From: Diplodia intermedia
Taxonomy: Eukaryota; Ascomycota; Dothideomycetes; Botryosphaeriales; Botryosphaeriaceae
Length of the DNA stretch: 64,000 nt
Direction of reading: 5' to 3'
NCBI GenBank assembly: GCA_021495925.1
Contig: JAKEKT010000119.1
Location: 30,245 to 94,244 of the forward strand
The first letter of the stretch is position 1, and each line of letters opens with the position of its first letter. This document shows positions 1 to 11,047 of this stretch, piece by piece. Made by a program: the position numbers and the translations under genes. The notes below the pieces were generated by a model, which saw only the letters and a program-made list of their open reading frames with translations, ran no database searches and was not told where the DNA came from.

Positions 1-1584
1 TGCCCAGTTCTTAAGCATCTCGCATCCAATAGCACCGGCGCCCACCAGGAACTCCTTGACGTTCGCAATCTTGTCCTGGAACTCCTTACCAAAGACGGCA
101 ATCTGACCATCGTAGCGGGTACCCAGAGGTTTGCAGTTCTCCTCGGAACGGGTGGTAGATGTAGGGAGTGACTCGAGCGAGTCGAAATGCAGCCATTGGA
201 CGATTGGGTGGAACTTTCCGGAAACAGACTTGAGGACCTCCTGCGCAGCAAGGCCACCGTAGAAGGCAGCGATGGGGCCGACGTCACCGCGAGCCTGGTA
301 GCTGAGCTCCTTGATGATCTTCTCGTCCAACTCGACCTGCTCTTCACCATGGGTAGCAAGCGCCTGAGCAATCTTCAAAACCTCAGCAGCGTCGGCTTCG
401 TGGTGCGGGCGCGGGAACTCCCCGTTGTGCTGCTCTGCAAATGCGTGCAGAGCCTGCACGCCGACGTGGAGTTGGGCAGGGCGGTCGAACTTGGCAAAGT
501 CCGACATCATCAAGGTAGGCTTCTTCAGTTGCTGGCTGAGAGGCTCAAAGTCCAGAATCTTCGGCATCTTGACCTGCGTGTACAATCCGCCGCGCTTATA
601 TTGGCCCAGTCCGGAGACATCGCCGATGCTGAAAGTGTAAGGGCCGGTAACCTTGATTTTGCGAGGAGCGGAATCGTTGAGACCCTCCATACCCTCGATC
701 TCAGAGAAAGTGACAAAGTCGCCATCCTCGAGACCGTGCCTCGTCTCATCCAAAGCCGAAACGTTCCCCTCGTCGTCGACTCCAGCGACAATGCCGCTTA
801 GAACGTTCTCACCATTTGGATCCCCAACGGTGAAGTTCTTGCCAAAGTCCGTGAAAATAGTTCCAAACAGACCGTATGTATCGGTGGTGACGACGTAAAT
901 TCCGTTTGCGTGGCAGTAGTCGGCGATGGTGATCTGGTCGCGGAGCGGCGTGTCGGTGAGGACAACGCATTGGAACTGCTTCAGCTGAGCCAGATCCGAA
1001 GTGAGATCCTTGCCGAGGAACTCGTTGACGGGTACATAAGGGTTGAGTTCCGATACACGGGGGACAGTCACGGAGGCACGCGGCTTGCCGACGTCCTCGG
1101 GGTGTAAAAAGAACTGCGCCGAGAGGTCTTGGATAGTCGCAGGCTTCGGGTCGTAGAGCGTGAGCGACTTGACGCCGGCAAGAGCGATGTTCTTTGCAAT
1201 TTCGACGCCGAGGCCACGCAGACCGACGATGAGGATGTTGGAAGAACCCATGCGCTTCATAGCCTCGTGACCCAGCACGTAGAGCTGCCTACTGTACAGC
1301 GACTCATCGATCTCGCCGGCGGCATCCTTAAGCTGCTCGGCCGCTGCAGCGGGGTTGTCGATCTGCATTTTGTCCTTGAACAAACGCGTGAGCAGAGAGT
1401 TGACATAGCACTGCAGAAGAGGTCAAGTGTAGGCGACTGTGCAAACGGCAGCGGGGTAAGCTGCACGGGGTGGCGCCGAGGGCGGCTGGCTTACCGTCAT
1501 GGCTTTCTTGACTGGACTCCCAAAGTCCTCGGAGGATGGCTTTCTCTTCCCCAGCTTGGCTGCTCCGTTGGTGTTGGCGTCCAG
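1..1584 (-). CDS. UBA1: Ubiquitin-activating enzyme E1 (5' half, cut by window edge)
   Basis: E1 adenylates ubiquitin, forms the E1-ubiquitin thioester and passes ubiquitin to E2 enzymes in nucleus and cytosol. The reading frame runs unbroken from position 1410 to the window edge. It shows the inactive adenylation half (LYSRQLYVLGHEAMKRM, then VGLRGLGVEIAKN), the first catalytic-cysteine half region, GGLAAQEVLKS, and the start of the active adenylation domain (FLVGAGAIGCEMLKNWA) at the left edge. About half of the usual ~1030 residues are present; the catalytic cysteine and the ubiquitin-fold domain lie outside. One intron is called at 1411-1494 (GTAAGC..CTGCAG). The start is uncertain. The first exon reads GKRKPSSEDFGSPVKKAM but has no in-frame ATG before M at 1500. 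I set the start at a near-cognate CTG (1584); ATG at 1500 and at 1368 (MQIDNP) are alternatives. The family assignment is firm and the 5' end is not. Confidence 0.93.
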
Positions 1585-3187
1585 CGTCGCGGGGTGTGGC
1601 GATGAGGATGATGACGTTGTATCGCGGTGGGGCGGAATTGTGACGAGAGAAGCAAGGTGCACGATGTGGCAGGGAGGGCGGAAGCGGGGTGATGAGCGGA
1701 CGAGGTGGAAGGGTGGCGGTGTCCGGAATAGTGGTCGGTAGAGAGCGTGGGAGAGCTGTTGGAGTTGAGAGGAGCTGCACCGGTGTCACAGCGGCGAGTG
1801 CCAGTGGCAGGGCTGGGAAGCTGCCGCGATTACACAATCAGCCCCACCTCGCTTTCCGCCTGAGGCATCAATGCGCCAAGACGCCATCTGGATGCCTCAG
1901 GCAACAATCCATTTCCACCCGCCTTACCCTGAAAATCACATGCCAAACCGTCGCATGTGGCACCGGCACTTCTGAAGGACCAAGAAACGGCTGAGACAGA
2001 ACCCAGGCTCACATGGCGGATGGGCTCCCCACAGACGTCTAGCGCCACCAACCCCAGGCCGAGCAGTGTCACGCGTCCATGCTCACTCTACACACCTGGT
2101 GCTTTGCACGCTTACGTGCGTTTCCATCTCGGCGTGACAGTGCGCGAGCAAGTCCAGCAAATCTGAGGCTGCTGCAACGCGACATCAGACTGCCCACTCC
2201 TGAAATCTTGGCCGTGCTAGCTGCAAATTCCAGACGCACTGCAAGAATCTTCCGAAGATGGTGTTCAAACATGTGGCTCGCATGATTTGGTGGTTCATCA
2301 GAAGACGGGGTCCTGGCGAGACCGGCCCGCATCGCCTTACGTCGAGACGGCCTCGTCCCATGCGTGCGTCTCAACAGATTCATGGGTGAAGCGAGGAATG
2401 AGGCTCCTCACGGACAGCTGGCGCACTTGAGACACGGTGGCCCCGAACAACGCACTTGCCAGCTATGCATACGAGAGCAGCGCGCCTCACGTCGATGGAG
2501 AATTGGTGGGAGCGGAATGGACAGGCGCATGCAATGACGACAGCAAGGGGGGTCGGAACTACCTGTGCAGCAGCATTGCCGCGGGGCAGAGCAGCAGAAG
2601 CAGGCGGCTGATGCGGACCGGGAGAGTGGGAGGGGTGCCAGCCAAGGATCGGCAAGGCGACGCCGGGCGGGAAGCAGCACAGACGCCGCGCCGCTCCCCA
2701 AAGCGGCAGGGCTGGATGCGGACATAGGCAGGCCCCGCCTATCTCCTTCTGACGCTTCGACCCGCTCACAGTTGATCGCACCTCTATATCCAGCTGCGTC
2801 TCGCCCGGCCCTGAAGCTTCTCCGGATCGCCCGAACCACCTCCCGGCCGCCGCTGCCTTTTTCGCCGCCAGTTTCGCCGCCCTGGTGCGCACGGCCCGCC
2901 ACCGACCGCGCCAGAGAGCCCCTCTTGCTCATTCCTCCTTATACGCCGCAACGCTCAGCTGCTCCTTTGCCATTGCATCCCGACCCTCCACTCTGCTGCC
3001 ACGCCGCTCTGCAGTACGTTTCCCGTCTCCTTCTTGCAATTCTCCCGCTATTCCGCTCTGCCCCGAAGCTTCCTTGAACCTCGCAAAACGCTGCTGCCAA
3101 TCGCAGCCATTCTTATTATTCACTTGTAGCTCCCACGCCAGCATGAACAAACTTCCCTGCCCGACTTGCTGACCTTGGATGTAGATA
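1585..3187. other. Intergenic, divergent promoter region of UBA1 and F-box gene
   Basis: GC-rich DNA between two divergently transcribed genes. The UBA1 minus frame stays open to about 1788 without an ATG, so a 5' UTR exon or a non-ATG start may lie here. Short overlapping open frames on both strands have no recognisable domains. Confidence 0.6.
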
Positions 3188-5013
3188 ATGCCTTGTTTAC
3201 TCGACCTGTCGAATGAGATTCTCCACGACATCCTTCTGGGCGTTGGCCCAGGGGACCTGGCCCGCGTGGCACTGTGCTGCCGTTCACTACGCACCTTCGT
3301 AAACGACAACGACCTCCTTTGGAAGGACCTCTATCTCAAGCGTTTTGTGAGCGCCGTTTCCGTCTTCCCACGTATATTTACTAATTTCTCGCCAGGATGA
3401 TCCCCGTTTGCAGAGACCAGACGCCAAGCTTTCTTGGCAGGCTGAGTTGTCTCGAATGTGGAAGCTGAACTTGCTCCTTTCTTCAGAAAACGTGGAAGCC
3501 AAAGTCAGTAGAAGTAAGTATGCTTCTTTTAGCACCGCTGACGATCCCAGAAAGCAAATGTTCCGTTCATTTTGTCGGCCATGGACGACCTGATCGCCAC
3601 CTCTTCATCAGGGCAGTCTCCTATGACCTGTGGCTTTTTGTGTCGCCATTTCGGTGAATCCAATACGGTCAATAGGGACACCATATTATGTGGTTCTTCT
3701 CTGTTCCGTCGTGCTGGTAGCGACGACCAGCAGTCCTTTGATGACGAGTGTGACCGCCAAATGAGTGCGAAACTGCACGTCCTCCATGGTGTACCGATCG
3801 AGCCTTCCAAGGCAGAAGCAAAACCCATCCATAGCTACGCAAGGTCCAGAGTTTATGACCTCCGGCTTTACACGGATGACACTTTATGGGGTCCGTTCAT
3901 GGACGATGGTTCTCAACGCGTCGACTGGGAAAACCTAGAGAGCATCCTCATCACCTTATCCTACAACATTAACCGGTTTTGCGAACGGACCCATGGACGC
4001 TTTCAGCCCCTTTGGAAAGTTCCTTTTGCCGGAGCCTCGACAAACAGTTTCCGCAGCAAGCCGCCATTCAGGTTCGAGGATGACAGTGACGGCGTCGATT
4101 CCGGCATGTTAGAAGCGATGCACATCATCACCCCGGCAACGTCGACAGACGCGCCTAACTTTCAGCGCGTAGATTCACTGGTGAGCAACTTTGGCTCGTC
4201 TCTGGAGGAGCAAGACCCGTATGGTGTTACAGGGACCTGGGCGAGGGTAAGTGAAGATGAATCCAACAAGGCGTTGCAAAGCTGATGAGCCGTTCCAGAT
4301 TGTCTGCTTCCTTGGTTAGTGCTCATAGCGACTTGACGGCAAACATGCGCTGGTGCTGACGTCCCCAGACTACACTGATTTGTACCACTTCAACTTTGAA
4401 GGTCATCCTATCCCGGACGACCAACCAAGGGAGCCAATCACAACGCAAGAAGCCATTCGCTTCATCACACTCAATCTCCGCGTCAGGAGGATCGAGCCTC
4501 CTGGACCCGGCGATGGACAAGAGCTTCCCGTTGTGCATTTTACAGGCACATCCCGCTCCATGCACACCTCATGGGATCCCAACGCCAATTCGAAGATCAG
4601 AGGTATATTCTGCGGCTTTCGCACGCTGTTGTAGCCAATCTGACGATGACGGCAGGTACCGTGCGGCTAACCCACGAGGGTCACGTTCGATGGACGTCCT
4701 TCTCGATCTTTCATGGGTAAGTATAATTGGGCGTGGATGCGAAGAGTTCGTCGGGTTGGCTAACTGAGTTGACACAGCGAGGAACGGTGGCGCAGTGAGT
4801 GTGTCCAAGTAGGAGGGCTACGGTCCGCGCGCGGAATGCTGGGGACGTGGTTCGACAAGTGGGTGACCTGATTCTGCGGTCAATATTTGATGAGGATGCT
4901 GAGCAATGCTTAGGGACTACAACCCAGAAGGGCCAGCGGGCCCGACGGCATTCTGGAAGATCTCAGACGACCTCATGAAGGGCTCCAACCCTCCCCTCCT
5001 CCCTTTGACCTGA
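3188..5013 (+). CDS. F-box domain protein, eight exons
   Basis: Predicted SCF ubiquitin-ligase substrate adaptor. The first exon carries an N-terminal F-box (LSNEILHDILLGVGPGDLAR, then ALCCRSLRTFVND and LLWKDLYLKRF, residues ~5-53), which would bind Skp1. The rest is a long region of the kind seen in fungal F-box proteins (TWARIVCFLDYTDLYHFNF, HEGHVRWTSFSIFHGEERWRS) and is probably the substrate side. Exons inferred: 3188-3346, 3396-3503, 3551-4246, 4299-4314, 4369-4602, 4656-4716, 4778-4858, 4914-5013, giving 484 residues with all phases matching. Exon 4 is only 16 nt. The ATG at 3188 is chosen because it directly precedes the F-box. The substrate is unknown. Confidence 0.85.
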
Positions 5014-5671
5014 CCAGCCTCGGGGTAAGTCGAGAGAGTATCCGGTATAGGGCGAGCTCCTGTCAACGCTTGAACTGGTGAGAGTGCGAAGTTTTCGTTC
5101 CCCGACGGTCGGCGCCCTGGAGCGAGGGAGCCTCAATGTGGGTCTCTAGTCGCAAAGACAAGACAGAAAGACTCGATCGGTGTAGGGCGCAAGTGTCAAT
5201 CAATGGGATCTTCGAGAAGTCGATGGTGCTGGTATCGGCCGGTGCGCTGTCTGGAGCAAGACATCGGTGGCTAGGGTTCAGCGAGGTCCTGGCGGAGATT
5301 GGGACATTTTCGACTCCTGCAGAACGACGAGTAGAGACAGCAACACGTCCACACCAACAATGAGCATGAAGATCTGCGACTGAACTGTTGGCTTGAAGCT
5401 TGCAAAGGACCGACACGAACTGTGCACCCCTAGTCTTGAAACCAGGCTTGTCTAGCGCCGCCACCAGCTGAAAGCAGTATGGTACGGTGGCAGCAGCCGG
5501 ATGGCGCCCCGGAAGCCGCTCATCGATACCAAGCCTATCCTAATACGGCAATCCGGGAGGCTCTTGACCTTTACTAAAGAAGAGCCTTTACAAGCACCTA
5601 AGATGGCCAGCCTGTCGCACGCTCTCGCCGGACTACCGCCGGACTGCGGAAACGCCGACGACGTCTAATCA
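5014..5671. other. Intergenic, 5' leader of the Zn2Cys6 gene
   Basis: Between the F-box gene and the transcription factor on the same strand. It contains the short uORF listed separately. I saw nothing else supportable. Confidence 0.6.
5603..5668 (+). promoter_or_regulatory. Upstream ORF of the Zn2Cys6 gene
   Basis: A 21-codon ORF (MASLSHALAGLPPDCGNADDV, then TAA) ends three bases before the main ATG at 5672 and is in the same frame. Both starts share the context ATGGCCAG. In the leader it would be expected to limit translation of the regulator through reinitiation or leaky scanning. Whether the transcript begins upstream of 5603 is not visible from sequence. Confidence 0.45.
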
Positions 5672-8199
5672 ATGGCCAGCTCCAAGCCGGCGCCGCCCAG
5701 GCGGACCCGTATCAGCCCAGCCAAAGCCCGCACGGCCTGTGTCACCTGCAGGTAAGAAAGCTCCGGACTCGTCATCAACGAACCTGGATCATGCCTGGTG
5801 AGGTAACTGATCGTGGCCAAGAAACCGGGGCGTTAAGTGCGACGAGCAGCGGCCAGAGTGCGAAAGGTAAGGCTAGTTCTCCTCGGCTGCAGCATGGACG
5901 CCAGAAACACAAAAGCCTCAGTGGAGCCCCGAAACCGCTTCTCCACCTCCTGTTCCCCAATCTCCAGATTGTCCGCCTGACAGCCCGATCCTTTTCTCTC
6001 CACAGATGCATCAGCAGTGGTCGGATATGCTTTGGCTATGCAGCTCCCTCTCCGGCAGCAAGCGAGGGGCTGGTTGCTTCGCCGGAGCGGCCGGCTAGCG
6101 CAACTTTCGAGCCCATCTCACGACAGCTCTTCGCCTCTGGTGGTACTCCCCAAGAGCGGCGAGCTCTCGACTTCTTCTTCGTGCGAACGGCACCGCAGCT
6201 TTCGGGGCACTTCGATGCGAGCTTCTGGGGCCGGCTTGTGCCACAGTTAGGGCGGTGCGAGCCGGCCATCCAGCATGCCATCATGGCCGTCAGCTCGGCT
6301 CACGAGCAGTTGGAGGTGGAGGCTCGGGGGGTGGAGGTGTCGGATGGCTCTCGCGAGCGGTTTACGCTACGGCAGTATAACAAAGCCATTGCTCGCCTAT
6401 CCGAGCAAGCATATGGCGCACCCCAGCCGAGCCGCACGCTACTGCTGACGTGCGTCCTCTTCGTGTGTCTAGAATTCCTGCGCGGCGACACCAACATGGC
6501 CATGACCCATACGCTCAATGGCCTCAACATCCTAAGCACCTGGCAGGCTGACGTCGCAAAGCAGAAGCTCAAGGGCTACTCAGACTACCAGAAGAAGGAG
6601 GAAGAGTTTGTCAATGACAACCTGACCCCCATCTTCTGCAGGCTCAGCGTTATCTCAACCCTGTTGGGGAAACCAACCCCCATTGTCCGCGCAAAACCAC
6701 CCACAATGGACGGCAGCGAACCCCCCTCCCTGCCAGGCGGGTTTTCGTTCCGGACGCTGAGTGAGGCGAGGGATGCACTCATCGATATTCAGAATTCGGG
6801 ACTGCGTTTCATGTGGGCCACCATGGAAAAGAAGTATCAGGGGGCCATTGCAACGACCGAGATACTCGAGCAAGTCCGGCTGGAGATGAGGCTCGCCGAA
6901 TGGCATCGTGCACTGGATGACTTCGAGGGGCATCTTGCGCGCCGACCGAAAAATCCGATGACCCAACACGAAGAGGACAGCCTGATCATCCTGCGTCTGC
7001 TCTACTACGTCGCGCACATATGGCTGTCCAGCTGTCTCTCCTTGAAGGAGACTGCCTTCGACGCCTTCATCTCCGAGTTCCAGCAGATTAACGCTCTCTC
7101 CGGTAGCCTCTTGTCGCGGCGTGGATCGCATGCGCCGTCATCGTCAGCCTCATACTCCACCCCGTCCTCATCCTCCTCCCCCGCTCCCGGGGCTCCCTCC
7201 GGAACCTTCTCCTTCGACGCGGAGCTCGTCGGCCCTTTGTACTTCACCGCCATAAAATGCCGCGATCCTGCCATCCGACGCCAGACGCTTGCGCTGCTGG
7301 ACCAGTGCAACAAGCGCGAGGGCGCAATTGACTCACGCCGCGCCAGCCAGCTGGCGGCCGCCATTATGCAAATCGAAGAAGCCGGTATGCAGCTCGCAGC
7401 CCAGTTCGGAGTCGCCACCGCATCCCCAACAGACACAGCAGCAGCACCTCAGCCACCGTCGTCCCACGATAACACCGCTTCACCCTCGTCGTCGTCGTCG
7501 TCGCGTCTCGATACCGCCGCCATGTTCTCCCCGCTGCCGGCAGCGGAGGAAAACACGACACACCACCACCTCCATCGCCCTCATCACCAACAGCAACAAC
7601 AACAACAATACCCTTACCACAATCAACACCAACATCAACAAAACCAATTCCGTCACAACATGTTGCCTCCCGAACACACCCGCATCACCCACGTCGTCGG
7701 CCTACCCACAACCCCAAGCGGCAGCGGCAGTGGTGCCACCATGCCACCGTCCGTCAGCCCACACCAATCCGTCGCCGATACGGCCGCCCGCTTGCCGTCC
7801 GAAGGAAATCGCATCATGGCGTACTACGAGCCGGGCGTGCAGGCAGCGCACGGCTCTTCCTCGGGCGGGTCGGGCGGGTTGGCGTTTCGGACGATGGGGG
7901 TGGGCGGTGCCACCGGGACAGGAAGGGGCTATGGGAATGAGGGTTGGGGGAGGGATAGCGGTGGTGGTGATGGTGGTGGTGGTTGTGGTGATGGCGGTGG
8001 CGCCGGCGGTGAGAGGAGAGGACGTGGTCATGGCCAATATGATCATAGTCAGGGGCGCCAAGGTCAGGGACAGGGGCACGAACAAGGACAGGGGCAAGGC
8101 CAGGCGCCGCCGGAGCAAGGCGAGTGGTGGCCGCAGCAGCAGCAGCAGCAGCCTCCTTATCACCCACATCACCCTCACGACCGGCGTTTTTATGGATAG
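5672..8199 (+). CDS. Zn(II)2Cys6 fungal transcription factor
   Basis: Predicted nuclear regulator. The binuclear zinc cluster is complete and split over three exons (5672-5751, 5822-5866, 6006-8199; 772 residues). Cysteines fall at about residues 23, 26, 33, 40, 43 and 50, with spacing C-x2-C-x6-C-x6-C-x2-C-x6-C and core RNRGVKCDEQRPECERC. The middle region (LDFFFVRTAPQLSGHFDASF, then AIMAVSSAHEQLE) matches the fungal-specific factor / DUF3468-type effector domain common in Sordariomycetes and Dothideomycetes. The C-terminal third is low complexity: Ser/Pro runs, His/Gln runs, Gly-rich stretches, GQGQG repeats and a final poly-Gln. The ATG at 5672 is chosen because it alone puts the first zinc-cluster half in frame. 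The target pathway is not indicated by the neighbours. Confidence 0.9.
7488..8160 (+). repeat. Coding microsatellites in the regulator's C-terminus
   Basis: Triplet-rich tracts lie inside the Zn2Cys6 gene: (TCG)n near 7490, CAA/CAG runs near 7590-7640, (GGT)n near 7964-7985, a degenerate GGGCAAGGACAG-type repeat near 8050-8105, and (CAG)n near 8136-8150. They encode Ser, Gln/His, Gly, GQ and Gln runs respectively. Confidence 0.7.
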
Positions 8200-9677
8200 A
8201 CGACAAGGTGGGAACACCCTCGTCATGTCTATCGAAGCGGCGGTTTCGATACTTTTTGGCCTTTCGCCGCTTCGCTGCCCCTGGACTGGGTCTTGATGTG
8301 GATACGGCATTTTCCTTGCGAGGCGCTGCGTCGATAGGTATAGGGGAGTGAGGAGGGGAGGGCTGCACGGGTTGAGGGACACTTTCGATACCGTCATGCG
8401 GGTGCTGGAGTGTTTAAACTCTCCTACATTCTTATGTTCCTAATATTGGTTGGGAATGGATATTTCTTTGCACCAAAACCTCTCTTTCTAACGGTGATCT
8501 TGAATGCGAGCTGTGGTTCGCAATCTGGAGTCCTTTGAATGGGATGCGTATACTCGTCACCCAAGCCACCGCAGCAGAGATGTCTCCCACCTGCATCACC
8601 TTCTCATAGGACCCCCCATAGAAGGATTAACTACCTTGTGCATGGCAATGTATAACGAAGGCTCTCCAATACTACGAACCTTTACCATTCGTCAAGTAAT
8701 AGGATTGACCGCTGCCGTTTTATTTGTTTTATTTCTTTTTTTCTCCAAACGCCATGTTTCACCCCCTGCTTTTTCTTCGTCTACTCACACCACCACTGCG
8801 TGATGCTCCTTCGCCTCCGTAAGCGCTTATTCGTGTATACAAGCGTGGTCGATTTAAGCGGCAGCAGCGGCAATCTCCTCCACACTCGCCGCCACCGCGA
8901 TGGGCGGAAAGCTACAAAAAAGGTAGACGGCAGCAAAGCGATATCGTTCCCGGCACAACATGTTTGCACCCCACTAAAGCCGGTCCTGGATCGATGAAAG
9001 ATAAACTTCTCGCAACACATGCCAGAACATGGCTGCCATTTTCCGGACTCGATAGGCTGCGGTTCCCCGAGGGAAGGAGGTCCGAGCGGGGTTTTCTTTT
9101 TCGTGCAACACAAGCTCCCGATGGATATAGTACATGTCAACCGGGGGAAGCGAAGATGGGGAAAACAGGTAAATCGATTTGATGCTCGTATAAATAGAAC
9201 GACTAGACGGGGATGGGAAAGGTCTGGTATAGCGCCCAACGCAATCGCTTTTTTGCAGCGGCCACGTCATGCGGCGAATAGACAGGCCCATAATCCGGGA
9301 TCGCCTTCCAGGATGTGACCATTGGCTCTTGTTGTCATGGCAGAAGAACTCCAATGTGCTCGTTGAAGAGGTTCAAAATATTCCGAGAGGGCTGTGGTTG
9401 ATTTTTATATTCGTGCATGGCCCCGCCAAAAGGGAACAGCCGCAACGGCGCCGTGTGTCTCGAGTCGGTCACAGGCTCGAAAGAAGCGATCGAAGAAAAC
9501 CAAGGGTGGGGTTTCGAGGCCGTGGCCACGGTCGAAGCGGTTCAGCTTTACTTCGTCGTTGCCCATGCCATTCAGCCCTCGCAAGACACCGTCCATGGTT
9601 CGTGGCGGGATATCGCCCGCCGGTTTTTTTTTTTTTTTGGTCATTCTCTTATTGTTTGAGCTTCTGATATCTCTATA
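8200..9677. other. Intergenic, convergent gene ends
   Basis: Between the 3' ends of the regulator (plus) and an F-box gene (minus). A TATAAATAG string occurs at 9189 but no coding frame follows it. T-rich stretches near 8720 and 9625 may belong to 3' ends. No gene is supported. Confidence 0.6.
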
Positions 9678-10481
9678 TTAGCTCTGCGTATGGTAGCTGC
9701 GGATCTTCTGGATATGGTGGATCTCGTTTTTCATGAACTCGATCCATGATGCGTACTGAGACCGCTGCCAGATCATTGGCATGCGATTTGGGCGTGTGAA
9801 ATACTCGTATTGCACGCTGCCATTCCACGGCTGGCCATTGGCTATGATGAGGGTTACATAGCTAATTCCCGCATAGAGGCCAGATAGGGACCTGAGGTAG
9901 GGATCGTGCTGGATCTTGAGGGTGTTTACTTTGAAACGGCCGTAGTCCGAATTGATTGGCCACTGGTGAGAGCCCTCCTGGATGCCATGCTGGAGTAGGA
10001 ATTTGCGGTCAACGAACAGGTCTGCTTCGCCAATGGGATAACTCTCTGGTCTTCTGAAACGTATAAATTCGGGTATCGTCCGCACGCCATGAGCGGGCTG
10101 GAGTGGCAGGATCGCTCCGTCCAGCCCCGGCCACAGATACCCGAACGCCGCCTTTGCCGGCCACTCGCGGATCCACATGTCGAACGCTTCCGGTAGGGGT
10201 TTGTCTGACAGACGCTCGAGGTAATGACTGCGGTCGAGCGGTTTCAGCAGTGGGATTACGGTCTCTCGGGATGCGCGGAAAGACTTGGACTTGAGGCAGA
10301 AGTCGTAGAGGTCCAGGAGCTTCCGGCGCGTGGGATTGATGCGGACGTGCGGGCTTTGCATCACAAGAGCCCGCCAGGATTTCGAGAGTGATCGCACCTT
10401 GATGAGGCCCTTGAGGTCGCATAGCTCAACAATGCTCAATCTGAGCTCGGTTGGGAGTTCGTCGAGCATATGGGGAGGCAT
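9678..10481 (-). CDS. F-box domain protein, single exon
   Basis: A 267-residue uninterrupted ORF with an N-terminal F-box (LDELPTELRLSIVELCDLKG, then IKVRSLSKSWRALV, residues ~5-40), predicted to bind Skp1. The remainder (RFRRPESYPIGEADLFVDRK, FMKNEIHHIQKIRSY) is a small aromatic-rich domain I do not recognise. The start (MPPHMLDELP) lies just before the F-box. It does not resemble the eight-exon F-box gene at 3.2 kb beyond the F-box. The target is unknown. Confidence 0.82.
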   Translation of the reverse strand: MPPHMLDELPTELRLSIVELCDLKGLIKVRSLSKSWRALVMQSPHVRINPTRRKLLDLYDFCLKSKSFRASRETVIPLLKPLDRSHYLERLSDKPLPEAFDMWIREWPAKAAFGYLWPGLDGAILPLQPAHGVRTIPEFIRFRRPESYPIGEADLFVDRKFLLQHGIQEGSHQWPINSDYGRFKVNTLKIQHDPYLRSLSGLYAGISYVTLIIANGQPWNGSVQYEYFTRPNRMPMIWQRSQYASWIEFMKNEIHHIQKIRSYHTQS

Positions 10482-11047
10482 GATGGAGGTATTTTATTGG
10501 TGTTTTGTTGATGAGGAAGTCTTCATTCCACGGAGTGATAGAGCTGTAAGCGGCCATGCAGCACTTTTTATGAAAACCGAAGTTCTGACTAGCTTTTGTT
10601 CCCGTGGTTGGACGACGATCTTTTTTCCCCCTTACCAAGGGTCCCTCCACTACCAGCGCCACATCGCGTGAGCGCAAATGCCGCTCTCGCACTCAGGGTC
10701 TGTCTTCTCAAAGCCTTTCCTCAAGGTTGAGCTATCATGCATGCAGCCGAGCGAAACACTCCAACCATTTCCCTGAATCCAAATCGAGCTGCAGCCCCTT
10801 GAAATGGTTGTAAGAAGGGGAAAGGGGAATAAAAGGTCTCTTATACACCTCACTCTATCCTCTAAACACATTCAAAACATTACACACAAGCCTCATCTTC
10901 CCCCATCTCACTTTCCACTCTCGTTCCCCCTGGGTATCCTAAACGTGAAAGCCAAAGAGCGCAAGAAAAACAAAAGACATGACATCAGACCCGCCCAATA
11001 CGTAAAACTTTTTTTTTCCCCCACTCTCCCCCCATCATGATTCCCCA
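10482..11047. other. Intergenic
   Basis: Upstream region of the single-exon F-box gene and 3' end of the GPI-protein gene. It has T- and C-rich tracts and no supportable coding sequence. Confidence 0.6.

Noticed and set aside
187..1605. Plus-strand open frames over the E1 gene
   Set aside because: They are antisense shadows; the minus frame encodes continuous UBA1 sequence.
9189..9197. TATAAATAG string
   Set aside because: It sits between two convergent genes with no coding sequence or recognisable RNA downstream, so it is not called a promoter.
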